Counted from the first letter of the stretch, positions 32,201 through 40,763 are shown. The stretch: 40,856 nt of DNA from Bacillota bacterium (GCA_023398495.1 JAEWSG010000121.1:1-40856), one strand, 5' to 3'. Numbers and translations are program-made. Notes: generated from the sequence alone by a model not told the origin.

Positions 32201-32381
32201 ATCCTGCTTCTAAATCCGGATCAAAATATGTTTCGTTTACTCCTTTGTACAAGCCAAGTTTGTACAAAGCACTCGCTTCATTTTCATAAACGAATGTTTT
32301 TGCTGACACAGGCACTATAGCTATAGATGCACTCATAGCAGTTGCTACTAATGCCGACAGAATCTTATTAAAATTCTTCAT
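29259..32381 (-). CDS. Large SLH-domain surface protein with Ig (Big_4) and SwmB-like repeats
   Basis: This secreted 1040-aa protein has a signal peptide (FNKILSALVATAMSASIAIVPVSA), then SLH repeats (about residues 35-215; LYKLGLYKGVNETYFDPD, YAVEKGYVKGYSEDSTFRPT). A Big_4-like bacterial Ig domain (about 235-300; KLPSTVKANYDDGTTEDVNI) follows, and then at least six SwmB/Ig-like units to the end. The first three units match the C-terminus of the SLH protein at 22521-24722 in order (DKVEITIDKAVGL, FSEPVQNASTISNY, DVTDFSGNSVDIEL). Several Asp-rich strands could bind calcium. A TTG nine bases earlier is possible; the ATG at 32381 is more likely. It is probably a structural or adhesive cell-surface protein. 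Confidence 0.9.
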   Translation of the reverse strand: MKNFNKILSALVATAMSASIAIVPVSAKTFVYENEASALYKLGLYKGVNETYFDPDLEAGLDRQTGVVMLLRMFGQEDEAKAYTYERADRILSKFRDAGNIATWSKRQVAYAVEKGYVKGYSEDSTFRPTNPLNGKAYCSLILQQLGYDGDFQYDRAATKLSDVGGLTSVQANTFNSDAGLIKDYLVGISYGALQAKYKSNGEELIRVLVKNGDITRQMAKDAGFPYADIVSVASIKDVEVEIGSAPKLPSTVKANYDDGTTEDVNISWPRVDTSKAGEQTISGTISGTSITAKVKVIVLPDELSVRSVSAPSLKELIVKFNGPIENEEEAKNKNNYDVENNSVLNAELSEDRMTVALLLKNALHQQDKVEITIDKAVGLNDDTEWTIDSVKDITVPSIVEVEAVGNALLKVTFSEPVQNASTISNYMIDGKLFGSSQPELLENAKTVIFQLTRTLSSGTHKLTVKDKISDYAGFSIEDNDEEFTVTEDKKAPSAVIKSATQIKVVVAFNEEVQAPELKKVHTNTGSRIEGIDFADDKKTLTVYFDIENALPAAGGKIEIDDVTDFSGNSVDIELMVTPSYDVKRPEFVGYAIENQKEIVLEFSEEVFSKYGKFKMTDDDDKVVNLTSAAYYKDDDDEYVKTKLVLKREDGKAFESGKYDLVISEVTDLNPLKNEILKKEITVSVDDRTPPSVSSVYINEHENQIFVKFNEDVDKDTATNHLNYYYFVSNVANKLNKDTMDVDLLSDDQTVCITFPFGDDYDDDEIVLVRNISRLQVESVEDVKGNEMSAVSVNNSDFRTENQSAPRINTAVVTDKNTIVVGIRGSIDENTLNPDDFYIIAGRDQSGNDVVIDAWDANYDSEKNEIELTVNADIETNGTFNGRELYLHLEDQDDIDTMNTFKQKLTLDSALRVSEDFKPVATSIASSEYEAGVGTVIYVELSENLRLRDNEIINANDMAQFRVKADGRTVPVKIYYYDADDRDVLSTDVDEKKARFKIVIEREDYTDERVQVIFFAGSTPTILDYAGNGLGDFDFTDTVR

Positions 32382-32544
32382 TATCTCCAACCTTCCTTCT
32401 CTTTTATTTGTAGCTCACTATACAGGTTTCCTTAACAACCTTCCTGTACATAAAAGCTTCTACTAATTAATAAGTTTATCACAGCTATATATTTTATCAA
32501 GTAGGAAAAAATTTTTTCTACAGAACAGTTAACTAAAAACAAAA

Positions 32545-32592
32545 TACACATCTTATGTTTTTTGCTGATTAACAGAATTAACTTTTAGTGCA
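32545..32592 (+). repeat. GCTGATTAACA repeat, second copy
   Basis: About 48 bp (ACACATCTTATGTTTTTTGC then TGATTAACAGAATTAA) closely match 11748-11796. Here the right arm of the stem is missing. It lies ~165 bp upstream of the SLH start. The rest of the gap 32382-32717 is AT-rich with no gene seen. Confidence 0.6.
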
Positions 32593-32717
32593 CCTACATA
32601 TTTATAATCAAATCATTATGTATACCATAGAATATTCACCAGGTCATATCATTATTGATATCTTTAATTTCCGTTGTCACTGAAATCCATTATACTATAA
32701 AAAAACATTATGTCACA

Positions 32718-34457
32718 TTATACCCCTATATATAAATCTTCATTTGGTATTGGTCTTTTCCTTTTTTTCACAATAATTATGGTAATGACAACAATAACCA
32801 CAGCTATGACTAAAAACACACCTACAACAATACTAAATTTTCTTACAGCAATTTTACTTGAAACTCTTGATCTATAGGTTTTTACTTCCTCATCATCGGG
32901 CTTAAATTCCAAACTCTTATCAAATGCCATTATTGCTTCTTCAAGCATTCCTTTTTTTTCTAAGGTCAACCCTTTAATAGTATATATATTGTAATCCTCA
33001 AGATTCTTTTCTATAGCTTTGTTACAGCATTCCAGTGCCTCATCATATCTTAAAAGGCTTAATAATGCACTGCTTTTATTTAGATAACCCTCGTAACATT
33101 CTGAATCCAATTCTAATGCCTTTTCACTGTATGAAAGTGCTTCATCAAACTTTGAAAGTCCCCCCATTGCAATTGCCATATTTGAATAAATCAGAGTTAA
33201 AACATCAGGATCATTTGATTCATATTCGAGTGCTTTATTTAGATTATCAATAGCTTCATGAAATTTGCACTTCCCAATTAGTGCACCTCCCATATTTATA
33301 TAGACATTTTGATAAAAATCTACGTCTCTGGATCCAAGCTCTAATGCCTTTTGACACGTCTCTATTGCTTCATCGTCTCTTTTTAGTTTCTGTAGCGAAC
33401 CAGCTTGGGAAACATAAATTGTGGCATTGTTTGGTTCAATCTCAATAGCCTTCTCAAAGGCTACAAGGGACTCTTCGTATTTTTTCTCCTTATATAAAGC
33501 GTTTCCTTTATTAACGTATGGTAAAGCAGACTTAGGATTTAGCTCAATGGCTTTTTCTGCTGCTGTAAGAGCCTCTTTATACCTTTTCATTCTATATAAA
33601 GTAGCTGATTTATTTGTATAAATATTAGATTCAATATCAGGTTTTTGAGGAATATTTAATTCTGATGCTTTATTACAACACTCAATTGACTCTTCATATC
33701 TTTTTTCCCTTAGCAGAAAGCTTGATTTATTAACATATGCTTCAACACAATTAGGTATAATTTCAATAGCTTTATCACACATATTAATTGCTTCATCATA
33801 TTTTTTCTGAAAAGATAGTGCATACCCCATTGCTATGTAAGCATTTGCGTTCATGCTATCCAATTCCAAAGCTTTCTTATTTGCTTCTATCGATTCTTCA
33901 ATTTTACCGAGTTCAGTCAAAGTAGTGCCTTTGGTTGAATAAACCAAAGAAAGAATTTTCTTGTCATTAGGCTTACTCTCAATCACCTTATCAGATATCT
34001 CTATCACTTCATCATAGTGCTTCAATGTTAATAAATTGAAAGCCTTTATTACATATCCTTCTGTATCTTTGGGATATTTTTTTATGTATTGATCTATTGC
34101 CTCAAGAGCTTCGTTTGCTTTTTGCATATACATCAAACAAGTTACTTTATTTATGTAAGCATCTTTAAACTTTGAATTCAACTTTATTGCACGATCATAT
34201 TGAACTACTGCTTCGTCGTATCTTCCCAGGTTATAAAGTCCTACAGCTTTATTATAGTAAAACTCTGGAATTTTGGGATTGGCCTCAATAGCTTTATCGT
34301 AGCTTTTTATTGCTTCCTCATATTTTCCCGAATCCAACAGAGAGTTTCCCTCTTTAAAATGCTCCATTGATGTAGCTGCAAACGCTACAATAGATAAAAT
34401 AGAAATATGTGCAAGAACCAAAACCAGTACTGTAAATACTTTTATTATTCTTTTCAT
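32718..34457 (-). CDS. Secreted or membrane TPR-repeat protein
   Basis: This 579-aa protein has an N-terminal signal (VFTVLVLVLAHISILSIVAFA), about fourteen tetratricopeptide repeats (about residues 30-520; e.g. GKYEEAIKSYDKAIEANPK, KKYEESLVAFEKAIEIEPN) and a C-terminal transmembrane helix (VVGVFLVIAVVIVVITIII) with a basic KKRKRP tail. Topology therefore places the TPR domain outside the cell and the tail inside. TPR proteins are protein-interaction scaffolds; the partner is not apparent. The ATG at 34457 has no strong ribosome site. It stands alone, between the SLH gene and a gap with a degraded NUDIX gene. Confidence 0.87.
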   Translation of the reverse strand: MKRIIKVFTVLVLVLAHISILSIVAFAATSMEHFKEGNSLLDSGKYEEAIKSYDKAIEANPKIPEFYYNKAVGLYNLGRYDEAVVQYDRAIKLNSKFKDAYINKVTCLMYMQKANEALEAIDQYIKKYPKDTEGYVIKAFNLLTLKHYDEVIEISDKVIESKPNDKKILSLVYSTKGTTLTELGKIEESIEANKKALELDSMNANAYIAMGYALSFQKKYDEAINMCDKAIEIIPNCVEAYVNKSSFLLREKRYEESIECCNKASELNIPQKPDIESNIYTNKSATLYRMKRYKEALTAAEKAIELNPKSALPYVNKGNALYKEKKYEESLVAFEKAIEIEPNNATIYVSQAGSLQKLKRDDEAIETCQKALELGSRDVDFYQNVYINMGGALIGKCKFHEAIDNLNKALEYESNDPDVLTLIYSNMAIAMGGLSKFDEALSYSEKALELDSECYEGYLNKSSALLSLLRYDEALECCNKAIEKNLEDYNIYTIKGLTLEKKGMLEEAIMAFDKSLEFKPDDEEVKTYRSRVSSKIAVRKFSIVVGVFLVIAVVIVVITIIIVKKRKRPIPNEDLYIGV

Positions 34458-34575
34458 AATTTTACTCCTAAAACTAATAATACATAATTTTGTGCTTTCG
34501 AGCTAATTATACCATAGGCTATAATTAGTAATCAACAAAGAGAAATAATCAAAATGCTCTAGAATACCTTTTCGG

Positions 34576-34790
34576 TTACCAATATGTGAATTTCTCGGGA
34601 GATTCTTTTACTTCTATTATCACATCATTAAGATTAACCCACGCATAGTCATCCACCTCATCAGGGTATATAAGGATTTCTTAATCAGACTCTCCAACAA
34701 AAACATGGTCAATATGCCATGGATTTTGCATTGATGAGAATGAAACTTCTAGGACAAAAGTAAATGAATTAGAGAGCCAATATTTACAGA
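34576..34790 (-). pseudogene. NUDIX hydrolase / IPP isomerase remnant
   Basis: The minus-strand translation reads HIDHVFVGESD, a stop, then ILIYPDEVDDYAWVNLNDVI and KESPEKFTYW, then another stop. The spacing matches the C-terminal part of type 1 isopentenyl-diphosphate isomerase, where HEFDHVFVG, P-x-EV-x-DY-x-W and NPEKFTYWF are found. The N-terminal half with the NUDIX box is gone and a stop (34681-34683) interrupts the frame, so it is a decayed fragment. It lies in the 428-bp gap 34458-34885. Confidence 0.7.
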
Positions 34791-34801
34791 AAATTTTAAG
34801 T

Positions 34802-34836
34802 AACCCGCACCTTAAATTAAAGGTTGCGGGTTTTGT
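34802..34836 (+). terminator. Terminator-like hairpin
   Basis: AACCCGCACCTTAA pairs with TTAAAGGTTGCGGGTT (one bulge), followed on the plus strand by TTGTTTTT. On the minus strand it may also end the gene that stops at 34886, although the T run there is poor. Confidence 0.65.
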
Positions 34837-34885
34837 TTTTATTCTACAGTCGTCAACTTCAGAAATAATTCATAAGTAGCTATAA

Positions 34886-36562
34886 TTAGAAATCAATCCG
34901 GCTTGTAATATAACCACTTACATGCCACTTTTCACCTTCAGAGTAGAATTTGAAATACTCACCTACAGGTTGATCTATTCCATATACCTTACCAGGTATT
35001 TCCTTTGCAACATATTCTCCATTCTTTTTAATATTGAATGTACCAACAATTGAATACATGTCACTTGTTTTAACTTCGTTCAGTTCAAACTCATAAGTAG
35101 CTTTTTTATCGCCTTCTCCAACAGTAACCTTCGAGTTGAAAAATGCCTTGCCTGTATTTTCATACCAACTTATGGTTGTGCACCCCGTTGCATTTTGGAA
35201 ACTACTTGCGGAAGGGTCTGAAAGATAAATCGCTTTATCTGAAATAACTGTATGTACTTTTGATGACATGGTCGGAGTAGGCTCCGGTGTAACAATAACT
35301 TTATAGGATACCACATTAAAGATCGGTGGATAAATTGTCAGAGGACTAACCGTTCCTGTTACTTCAATTTTTTGTCCATCATAGTTTTCCAAACCTTTAG
35401 TATTACCCTGAAGTACAAAAGGATATTTTTCAGTCTTTAACTCGAATTTATACGGTGAAGCTAGTTTTATGTTAGGAAGAGGTTCAATTTTCGTAACAGT
35501 TAGAATCCCCTGATATACTTCATAGACTGGTTGTGGTACTTCTTCAACTATAACTTTTACTTTGAAGTTTTTTGCAGAAGGTACGGATTCCCATGGTCTT
35601 GAATAGGACAAGTACATCACTGCTGTTCCGGTATTTACTGCCTTGAACGTCCATACTTCTTTTCCACCCGCACCATCAATTATTTCATCATTAGAATCTG
35701 GTATGTATTCATATCCTGTCACAAGAAGAATATTTTCATCAGGTTTCTCATCAAAATTCCATTTGAAACCTGTGCTAGGGTTGCTTTCTAACATGAGCTT
35801 TACTTCATCTCCCTTTTTTACATAAACATACCCAGCGTTATCTTTTTCAGTAATGACAATAGCACCAGGCTCAGAGGTTGGAGTTTGGGTTGGAGTTGGA
35901 GTAGGCCTTGCTTCTTCAATCACCCTGTATGAAATCACACTAAACAGAGGATATTCTGTAGGTAAAAGAGTATAAACGTAATCTCCTGTTACCTCAATTA
36001 ACTTTTCTGCGTCATTTTCCATTCCTTTAGTTGAACCCATAAGCTCATAAACTGTTCTTTCAGTTTTAAGAAGGAATCTTGGTTTATCAGGATCAATATT
36101 ATTAAGGTACCCCTTAAGTACAGTATACTTTGGTACAGGAGTTATTGGTACTACTTTGGGAGAAAGTAATGACACTGGTGTAGCAGGTGCTACATCAGGA
36201 GTAGGTGTTGATACTGGTAAAGGCTTGGATTCTTTACTGATTTTATGAGCTTTAACATAAAAAAATTGAATCCCCTGAGGTCCTCTGTAAGCATAACCTT
36301 TTATACTGGTACTTAATCCAATGTATTTTTCCAAGCCACCTGTCTTACCACTTAAAATGTAAATATTCTCTTTGGTTTTTAAAGCAAGCAATTCGTTTTT
36401 AAAAGGCATTCCAGGGTTTACTTTAGTTATTTCTCCGGTAATTGTAACTGCCTTATTTTTGTTTTTTAAAACCTCTTCTGATCTTGCTCCCACAACACTA
36501 AATCCGGAAAATACAGTCACCAACAACGTCAAGGAAATAAAAAGTACCAAAAGCTTTTTCAT
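34886..36562 (-). CDS. Secreted multidomain protein with chagasin-type (I42) protease-inhibitor domain
   Basis: This 558-aa protein has a signal peptide (LLVLFISLTLLVTVFSGFSVVG). Three small related beta domains, probably OB-like, recur: NIYILSGKTGGLEKYIG, TVYELMGSTKGMENDAEKL and YPFVLQGNTKGLENYDGQKI, linked by Thr/Pro-rich spacers. Between the second and third is a chagasin-family domain (about residues 240-345) with its three inhibitory loops in order: NPSTGF, GAGGKEVWTF and RPWE. This family inhibits papain-like cysteine proteases. The final ~110 residues form another unrecognised domain. A related cellulosomal inhibitor (cyspin) is known in Clostridium cellulovorans, but here no dockerin is present. 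The ATG at 36562 follows AAAGGAGG. Confidence 0.83.
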   Translation of the reverse strand: MKKLLVLFISLTLLVTVFSGFSVVGARSEEVLKNKNKAVTITGEITKVNPGMPFKNELLALKTKENIYILSGKTGGLEKYIGLSTSIKGYAYRGPQGIQFFYVKAHKISKESKPLPVSTPTPDVAPATPVSLLSPKVVPITPVPKYTVLKGYLNNIDPDKPRFLLKTERTVYELMGSTKGMENDAEKLIEVTGDYVYTLLPTEYPLFSVISYRVIEEARPTPTPTQTPTSEPGAIVITEKDNAGYVYVKKGDEVKLMLESNPSTGFKWNFDEKPDENILLVTGYEYIPDSNDEIIDGAGGKEVWTFKAVNTGTAVMYLSYSRPWESVPSAKNFKVKVIVEEVPQPVYEVYQGILTVTKIEPLPNIKLASPYKFELKTEKYPFVLQGNTKGLENYDGQKIEVTGTVSPLTIYPPIFNVVSYKVIVTPEPTPTMSSKVHTVISDKAIYLSDPSASSFQNATGCTTISWYENTGKAFFNSKVTVGEGDKKATYEFELNEVKTSDMYSIVGTFNIKKNGEYVAKEIPGKVYGIDQPVGEYFKFYSEGEKWHVSGYITSRIDF

Positions 36563-36803
36563 AACCACTCCTCCTTTAAAAAATTAATTTTAGATCAGAC
36601 ATACTACATAGTAGTCTGTTTCCATTATATTTCATTATTTATTATGATTCAATTTTTTATTGTAAAATTTTGCTTATGTTACTGATTTTCCTCCATGTTG
36701 CTTTCGCTCTCAATGATATCCAGCAAGCTTATGTAATTGTTTCATACCTTTCACCTTACACCTCTCTGATTTACGAGCTCGGAAGTAATATTTCATTCAT
36801 TAC

Positions 36804-38837
36804 TTAGTTCAGTTCTGTAACATCAGACAGTGGAGTCATATTGGAGGTTTTAATATCTTTTCCATCCCAAAGAAATGTTCTCACTTTAAAGCCTTCTATA
36901 TCGGCAGGAAGAACAATATCTGCACTTAACGACTGAGTTTTCTTATATTCTATTGCTGCAGTTTTAGTTGCTACAGATAGCATTGTATTATTTTTATCAT
37001 ATAATCCTACTACCAGCAGTACGTCTTTTGTACCGTTATAAGGAACACTGGAATTGTTGGTTACAATTACATTAGCAGTTAGCATTGAGTTTGGAACAAG
37101 TGAGGATGCTGAAAACTTTGTACTTGAATTAAACTCAAATTTTGAAGCAGGTTGTTCCCCATCCTTAACAATATACGCACCAGCCCAATCACCATGGTCG
37201 AAGTTTGTACCGTCTCCACCATCAGCAACAGCCAATTTAAGCTCCTTCACTCCTGTAATGTCTATATCAATTGTCTGTATAGGAGATGAACTTTTCACTA
37301 TACCACTATCATATAGCTTTTCCCCATCACCCAACACCTGGAATATGACAGAACCTGAGCCAGCGGTATCATCATCTATACCTATATCTGAAACAAAGCG
37401 CTTGTATTGTCCATCCAAATTATACACTACCTGTGAGGGAGATTGGCATCCAAGTCCTTTTGCATATGAATTGCCTTTTATTGATATCGGAGCCCCATCA
37501 TTTGCATTTCCGCCACCTGTACTCATATCCTTTTCAACAGGCCCCCATCCATTTTCAGCTTTAGTCCATTCCATATCACTAAGATAAACAGCACCAGTCG
37601 GAGGAGCAGGATAAATTGAATCACCTGTTACTTTTATCATAACCGAACCGTGTGAAGGAACAGCTTTAGCAGTGAAACCTGTATTGAAAGTTCCAAGATC
37701 CTTGTGCTCCCATAAATCACGTACAGTTACACCACTATCCTTGAGTCTTACATCACTCCATTTAACAGTTATGTCTGCTGCAGAGCCTCCCTTATTCACA
37801 AGCAGTATAGCTTTAGTCTTCCCATCAGTTCCCAATGGTTTACACCAAACTTCAAGATCTCCATTAGCAGAAATCTTTCTGCCTTGAATTCCCGCTGCAT
37901 CCTGGTCAACAGCAATTACTTCCTTATTTGTAAGAATATCTATAGTTTCTTGATCCATTTTCCTCAAATCATTACCTGCAATCAATGGCGCAGCCATTAT
38001 GCTCCAAAGACTGAAATGAGTTTTATATTCAGTAGTACTCATTCCGCCATTTCCCACTTCCATCATATCTGGATCATTCCAGTGACCAGGTCCGGCGTAG
38101 GATGCAGATTTGTTGTTAGTTTCGGCAATACTTATCATACTGCTCCAAGTGTCTGTAATATCACTGGTGGTCCTCCAAAGGTTACCATACTGAGCAACCC
38201 ATGGACCGGGAAAATACCAGCAACAGATACTGAAAACTATAGGACGTCCGCTATTACGAAGCGCATCACTCATCTTCTTATAATCGCCCTCTAAATCATT
38301 TCCTATTATATTGCAATTATCATATTTTAGATAGTCAACCCCCCATGAAGCGAAAGTCTTTGCGTCCAACTCTTCGTATCCATAACTTCCACTTCCCGGT
38401 ATATTGCAGCAGGTTGCACTACCACGATCTCCATATATCCCTAGCTTCAAACCCCTTTCATGAAGGTAATCAGCTAGTGCTTTAATGCCTCCTGGAAATC
38501 TTGTTGGATCTGCCCTCAGGACAGCATTTTCATCACGAGCTGGATTTGCCATCCACATATCATCAATATTTATGTACTCATACCCTGCTTCTCTCATTCC
38601 TGAACTAACCATTGCATCGGCAATTTCTTTAATTTTCGTCTCGTTTATGTCTCCCCCAAAACAGTTCCAACTACTCCATCCCATTGGTGGAGTGAGAGCA
38701 AGACCATTGTCTAATGCTAAAACTTTATTTGTATATGGATCAGTCTGGGTGAATACTGATGTTGTAAACACAGTAAATGCAAAAACAATTGCAAAAACTC
38801 GCCTTATAATTTGTTTATTATTCATTGGTTCTTTCAT
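36804..38837 (-). CDS. GH27 alpha-galactosidase with NPCBM domain
   Basis: This secreted 677-aa enzyme releases terminal alpha-galactose, likely from galactomannan or raffinose-type oligosaccharides. Following the signal peptide, the GH27 barrel starts LALTPPMGWSSWNCFGGD. The predicted nucleophile is Asp173 in YLKYDNC and the acid/base Asp226 in WRTTSDI, with GHWNDPDMMEVG and SIMAAPLIAGNDL also conserved. A C-terminal barrel-associated beta domain, an NPCBM domain (about residues 425-565; YAKGLGCQSPSQVVYNLDG) and a final Ig-like region follow. No dockerin is present. It starts 31 bp after the Ig-dockerin gene, so they are likely co-transcribed. The ribosome site is AGAGGGAGA. Confidence 0.95.
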   Translation of the reverse strand: MKEPMNNKQIIRRVFAIVFAFTVFTTSVFTQTDPYTNKVLALDNGLALTPPMGWSSWNCFGGDINETKIKEIADAMVSSGMREAGYEYINIDDMWMANPARDENAVLRADPTRFPGGIKALADYLHERGLKLGIYGDRGSATCCNIPGSGSYGYEELDAKTFASWGVDYLKYDNCNIIGNDLEGDYKKMSDALRNSGRPIVFSICCWYFPGPWVAQYGNLWRTTSDITDTWSSMISIAETNNKSASYAGPGHWNDPDMMEVGNGGMSTTEYKTHFSLWSIMAAPLIAGNDLRKMDQETIDILTNKEVIAVDQDAAGIQGRKISANGDLEVWCKPLGTDGKTKAILLVNKGGSAADITVKWSDVRLKDSGVTVRDLWEHKDLGTFNTGFTAKAVPSHGSVMIKVTGDSIYPAPPTGAVYLSDMEWTKAENGWGPVEKDMSTGGGNANDGAPISIKGNSYAKGLGCQSPSQVVYNLDGQYKRFVSDIGIDDDTAGSGSVIFQVLGDGEKLYDSGIVKSSSPIQTIDIDITGVKELKLAVADGGDGTNFDHGDWAGAYIVKDGEQPASKFEFNSSTKFSASSLVPNSMLTANVIVTNNSSVPYNGTKDVLLVVGLYDKNNTMLSVATKTAAIEYKKTQSLSADIVLPADIEGFKVRTFLWDGKDIKTSNMTPLSDVTELN

Positions 38838-38867
38838 ACATTCTCCCTCTTTTCATCAATTTAGGTT

Positions 38868-39449
38868 TTACTTTTTTGGAAATTCCTTTATGGTACCCAA
38901 TAGATATTTTCTAAAATATCCAAAGTCTATAGAGTTTATAATATTATCTCCATTCAAATCTCCAGCCCGTAAATCATCTTCCGCCGGAAATTCTTTAATC
39001 ATACCAAGAAGGTACATTCTCATATAACCAAAATCAATAGAGTTAACTCTTCCGTCTCCGTTCAAGTCACCAACTAACACCTCAGAGGCAGCAAAATTAA
39101 AAGTAGTCTTAACAGGTGAACTTAAAGCTGCTGAGCTGCATTCAACGGCATATAAACCGGAATTAGTATTTTTTATTACGTATTGGTAGTTTATTTGACC
39201 GTTATCACCTGTCAGAAACTGGTTTACATTGTCAATATTTCCAAGCGGATCAGTTACCCGAACTGTGACATTCTTATCAGAACCAATACTTAAGCTGCCT
39301 GTAACAGTAACAATTTTACTTGTAGTATTTACAGAAGCACTGATTGTATCGGCACCTACTGATGTAGATACAATCAAAATACCAGATAGCAAGATAAACA
39401 CAAAAGTAAATAATACAAATGACCTCCATGCAACTTTTTTCTCTTTCAT
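38868..39449 (-). CDS. Small secreted protein with Ig-like and type I dockerin domains
   Basis: This 193-aa protein has a signal peptide (about residues 10-33), one Ig-like beta domain (about 36-120; VTVTGSLSIGSDKNVTVRVTD) and a C-terminal type I dockerin of two calcium-binding repeats, GDLNGDGRVNSIDFGYMRMY and GDLNGDNIINSIDFGYFRKY. The Asp/Asn ligands of each F-hand are present, and both repeats carry Ser-Ile at the recognition positions. It has no catalytic domain, which is unusual for a cellulosome subunit. It precedes the dockerin-less GH27 gene by 31 bp. It may recruit a partner or decoy scaffold sites. The ATG follows GGGGGAA. Confidence 0.93.
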   Translation of the reverse strand: MKEKKVAWRSFVLFTFVFILLSGILIVSTSVGADTISASVNTTSKIVTVTGSLSIGSDKNVTVRVTDPLGNIDNVNQFLTGDNGQINYQYVIKNTNSGLYAVECSSAALSSPVKTTFNFAASEVLVGDLNGDGRVNSIDFGYMRMYLLGMIKEFPAEDDLRAGDLNGDNIINSIDFGYFRKYLLGTIKEFPKK

Positions 39450-39521
39450 ACATATTCCCCCACTTATTTATTTTTTAAAATTATTAAAGTTTAATAATAA
39501 ATTACGCTATAAAACAGGCAA

Positions 39522-39546
39522 ACGAATTCCAAAAAAGAATTCGTTG
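39522..39546. promoter_or_regulatory. Perfect hairpin near the dockerin-GH27 promoter
   Basis: AACGAATTC and GAATTCGTT are perfect complements with a 7-nt spacer. On the minus strand TTGCCT follows at once, with TATTAT 16 bp further, so the hairpin touches a possible -35 box. It may be an operator for a carbohydrate regulator. The rest of 39450-39690 is AT-rich without a gene. Confidence 0.45.
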
Positions 39547-39690
39547 GATAGTAAAACTATAGAAAATTACTACAGGAAATGCTTAATTGGATACTTCATA
39601 GAAATACAAATACGTTTTTGAAATTTCACATTATTAAATAGCTTTTCCAACCTAATTTTATTTTATCATTTAACCTACCTGCTAGGGAAG

Positions 39691-39924
39691 CTATTTTTCC
39701 AAAACAGCACCTAAAAATCCCTTCTTTGCTTTGTTTCCTTGGTATTTTTTCATTTTAGTAAATTCCTTATTAGGTCTACATCTCAGTTCCTCAATTTTAT
39801 GATGAGCTTCAATAGGGATAAGTGGAATATCCATTTTTTTATATCTTTCCAACAGCTCTTTTCCCTGCTCATATTCCTTTACCACTTCTTCGTAATACAC
39901 TCGCAATGGTATAAAAGACTTCAT
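39691..39924 (-). CDS. Truncated N-terminus of a spore photoproduct lyase-like radical SAM protein
   Basis: This is a 77-aa product with a good AAGGAG site. The start MKSFIPLRVYYEE, then EYEQGKELLERYKKMDIPLI, resembles the N-terminus of spore photoproduct lyase (F-x-P-x-x-VY-x-E, Y-x-x-GKEL-x-x-x-x). In full-length enzymes this leads to VGVRK and the CxxxCxxC cluster. Here similarity stops after KEFTKMKKY and the frame ends with a divergent tail (KAKKGFLGAVLEK), so the catalytic radical SAM part is missing. The rest of the gap to 39450 shows no recognisable continuation. It is probably a relic, though a small expressed protein cannot be excluded. Confidence 0.5.
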   Translation of the reverse strand: MKSFIPLRVYYEEVVKEYEQGKELLERYKKMDIPLIPIEAHHKIEELRCRPNKEFTKMKKYQGNKAKKGFLGAVLEK

Positions 39925-40073
39925 CGTGATTGCTCCTTGACAAAAACATTTTTTATATTATTTCCAGCTTAGCCTAAATTATGCCTTCCTATCAATGCAA
40001 CTATATCTTTATTTATTATACAAGCGTAGGCTTAATTAAAATTGTTTAAGTGTAGAAAGTAAATGCAGTATTA

Positions 40074-40402
40074 ATGATTGAAATGGCAGTTTTGCAGGAT
40101 TTTTATACTAATTTTATTACAAACAATTTGAGTCCTATTTTATATCTTTCGATTCAGGGACAAGACTTGAGTTAATGTCAACCCTTATTTTGTCCAATAC
40201 ATATGGAACTAGAGGAAACTCGATTTGTGGTTATGCGCATTTAGCATTTTCAGTCGAAAGTAAAGAAAATGTAAATGTTATGACTGAGCGGCTGAGAAAT
40301 AGCGGATATACAATTGTGAGTGAGCCAAGAGTTACGGGGGATGGTTATTATGAAAGCTGCATCCTTGACCCAGACGGGAATTTGATTGAAATTACGGTAT
40401 AA
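40074..40402 (+). pseudogene. VOC (glyoxalase/bleomycin-resistance) family pseudogene
   Basis: The 3' part is clearly the C-terminal half of a VOC protein (from 40112: FESYFISFDSGTRLELM, then YAHLAFSVESKENVNVM, SEPRVTGDGYYESCILDPDG, NLIEITV). The N-terminal part survives only as VLQDFYTNF in another frame near 40086-40116, with a stop at 40109 and several residues lost between. So the gene has a deletion and frameshift. An ATG at 40175 with no clear ribosome site could express the last 75 residues, but a half domain is unlikely to work. VOC proteins bind a metal in paired domains. Confidence 0.75.
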
Positions 40403-40763
40403 TAAGAGCTCCAAATTTTAACCAGTGGATCTGCCTTTTTTTGACTACGTATGGTGTTACAGCACTTACATATTATATATTATATACAACATACAACATT
40501 AAATCTTACTCAAAAAAACGTAAAAAAAACACCTATTTTTAAGGTGTAAGGTGCTAATTAAATACTTTTGAAAAATCTACCCCAGTATTATTCACTTCAT
40601 TATAAACTATAATTAGTTAGTTACTCAACTTTCCCACTTGAAAAATGGGCCTGAACATTGATAAATTAATACAAATATGTAATAAAGTATATAAAAACCC
40701 CACTTTCTTTGGTATAATAGAATTATCCAAAAACCACTAATACCAATGAAAAGAGGGATTTTT

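Noticed and set aside
37054..37587. 177-codon plus-strand frame inside the GH27 gene
   Set aside because: It is antisense to the NPCBM region, which is well conserved on the minus strand.
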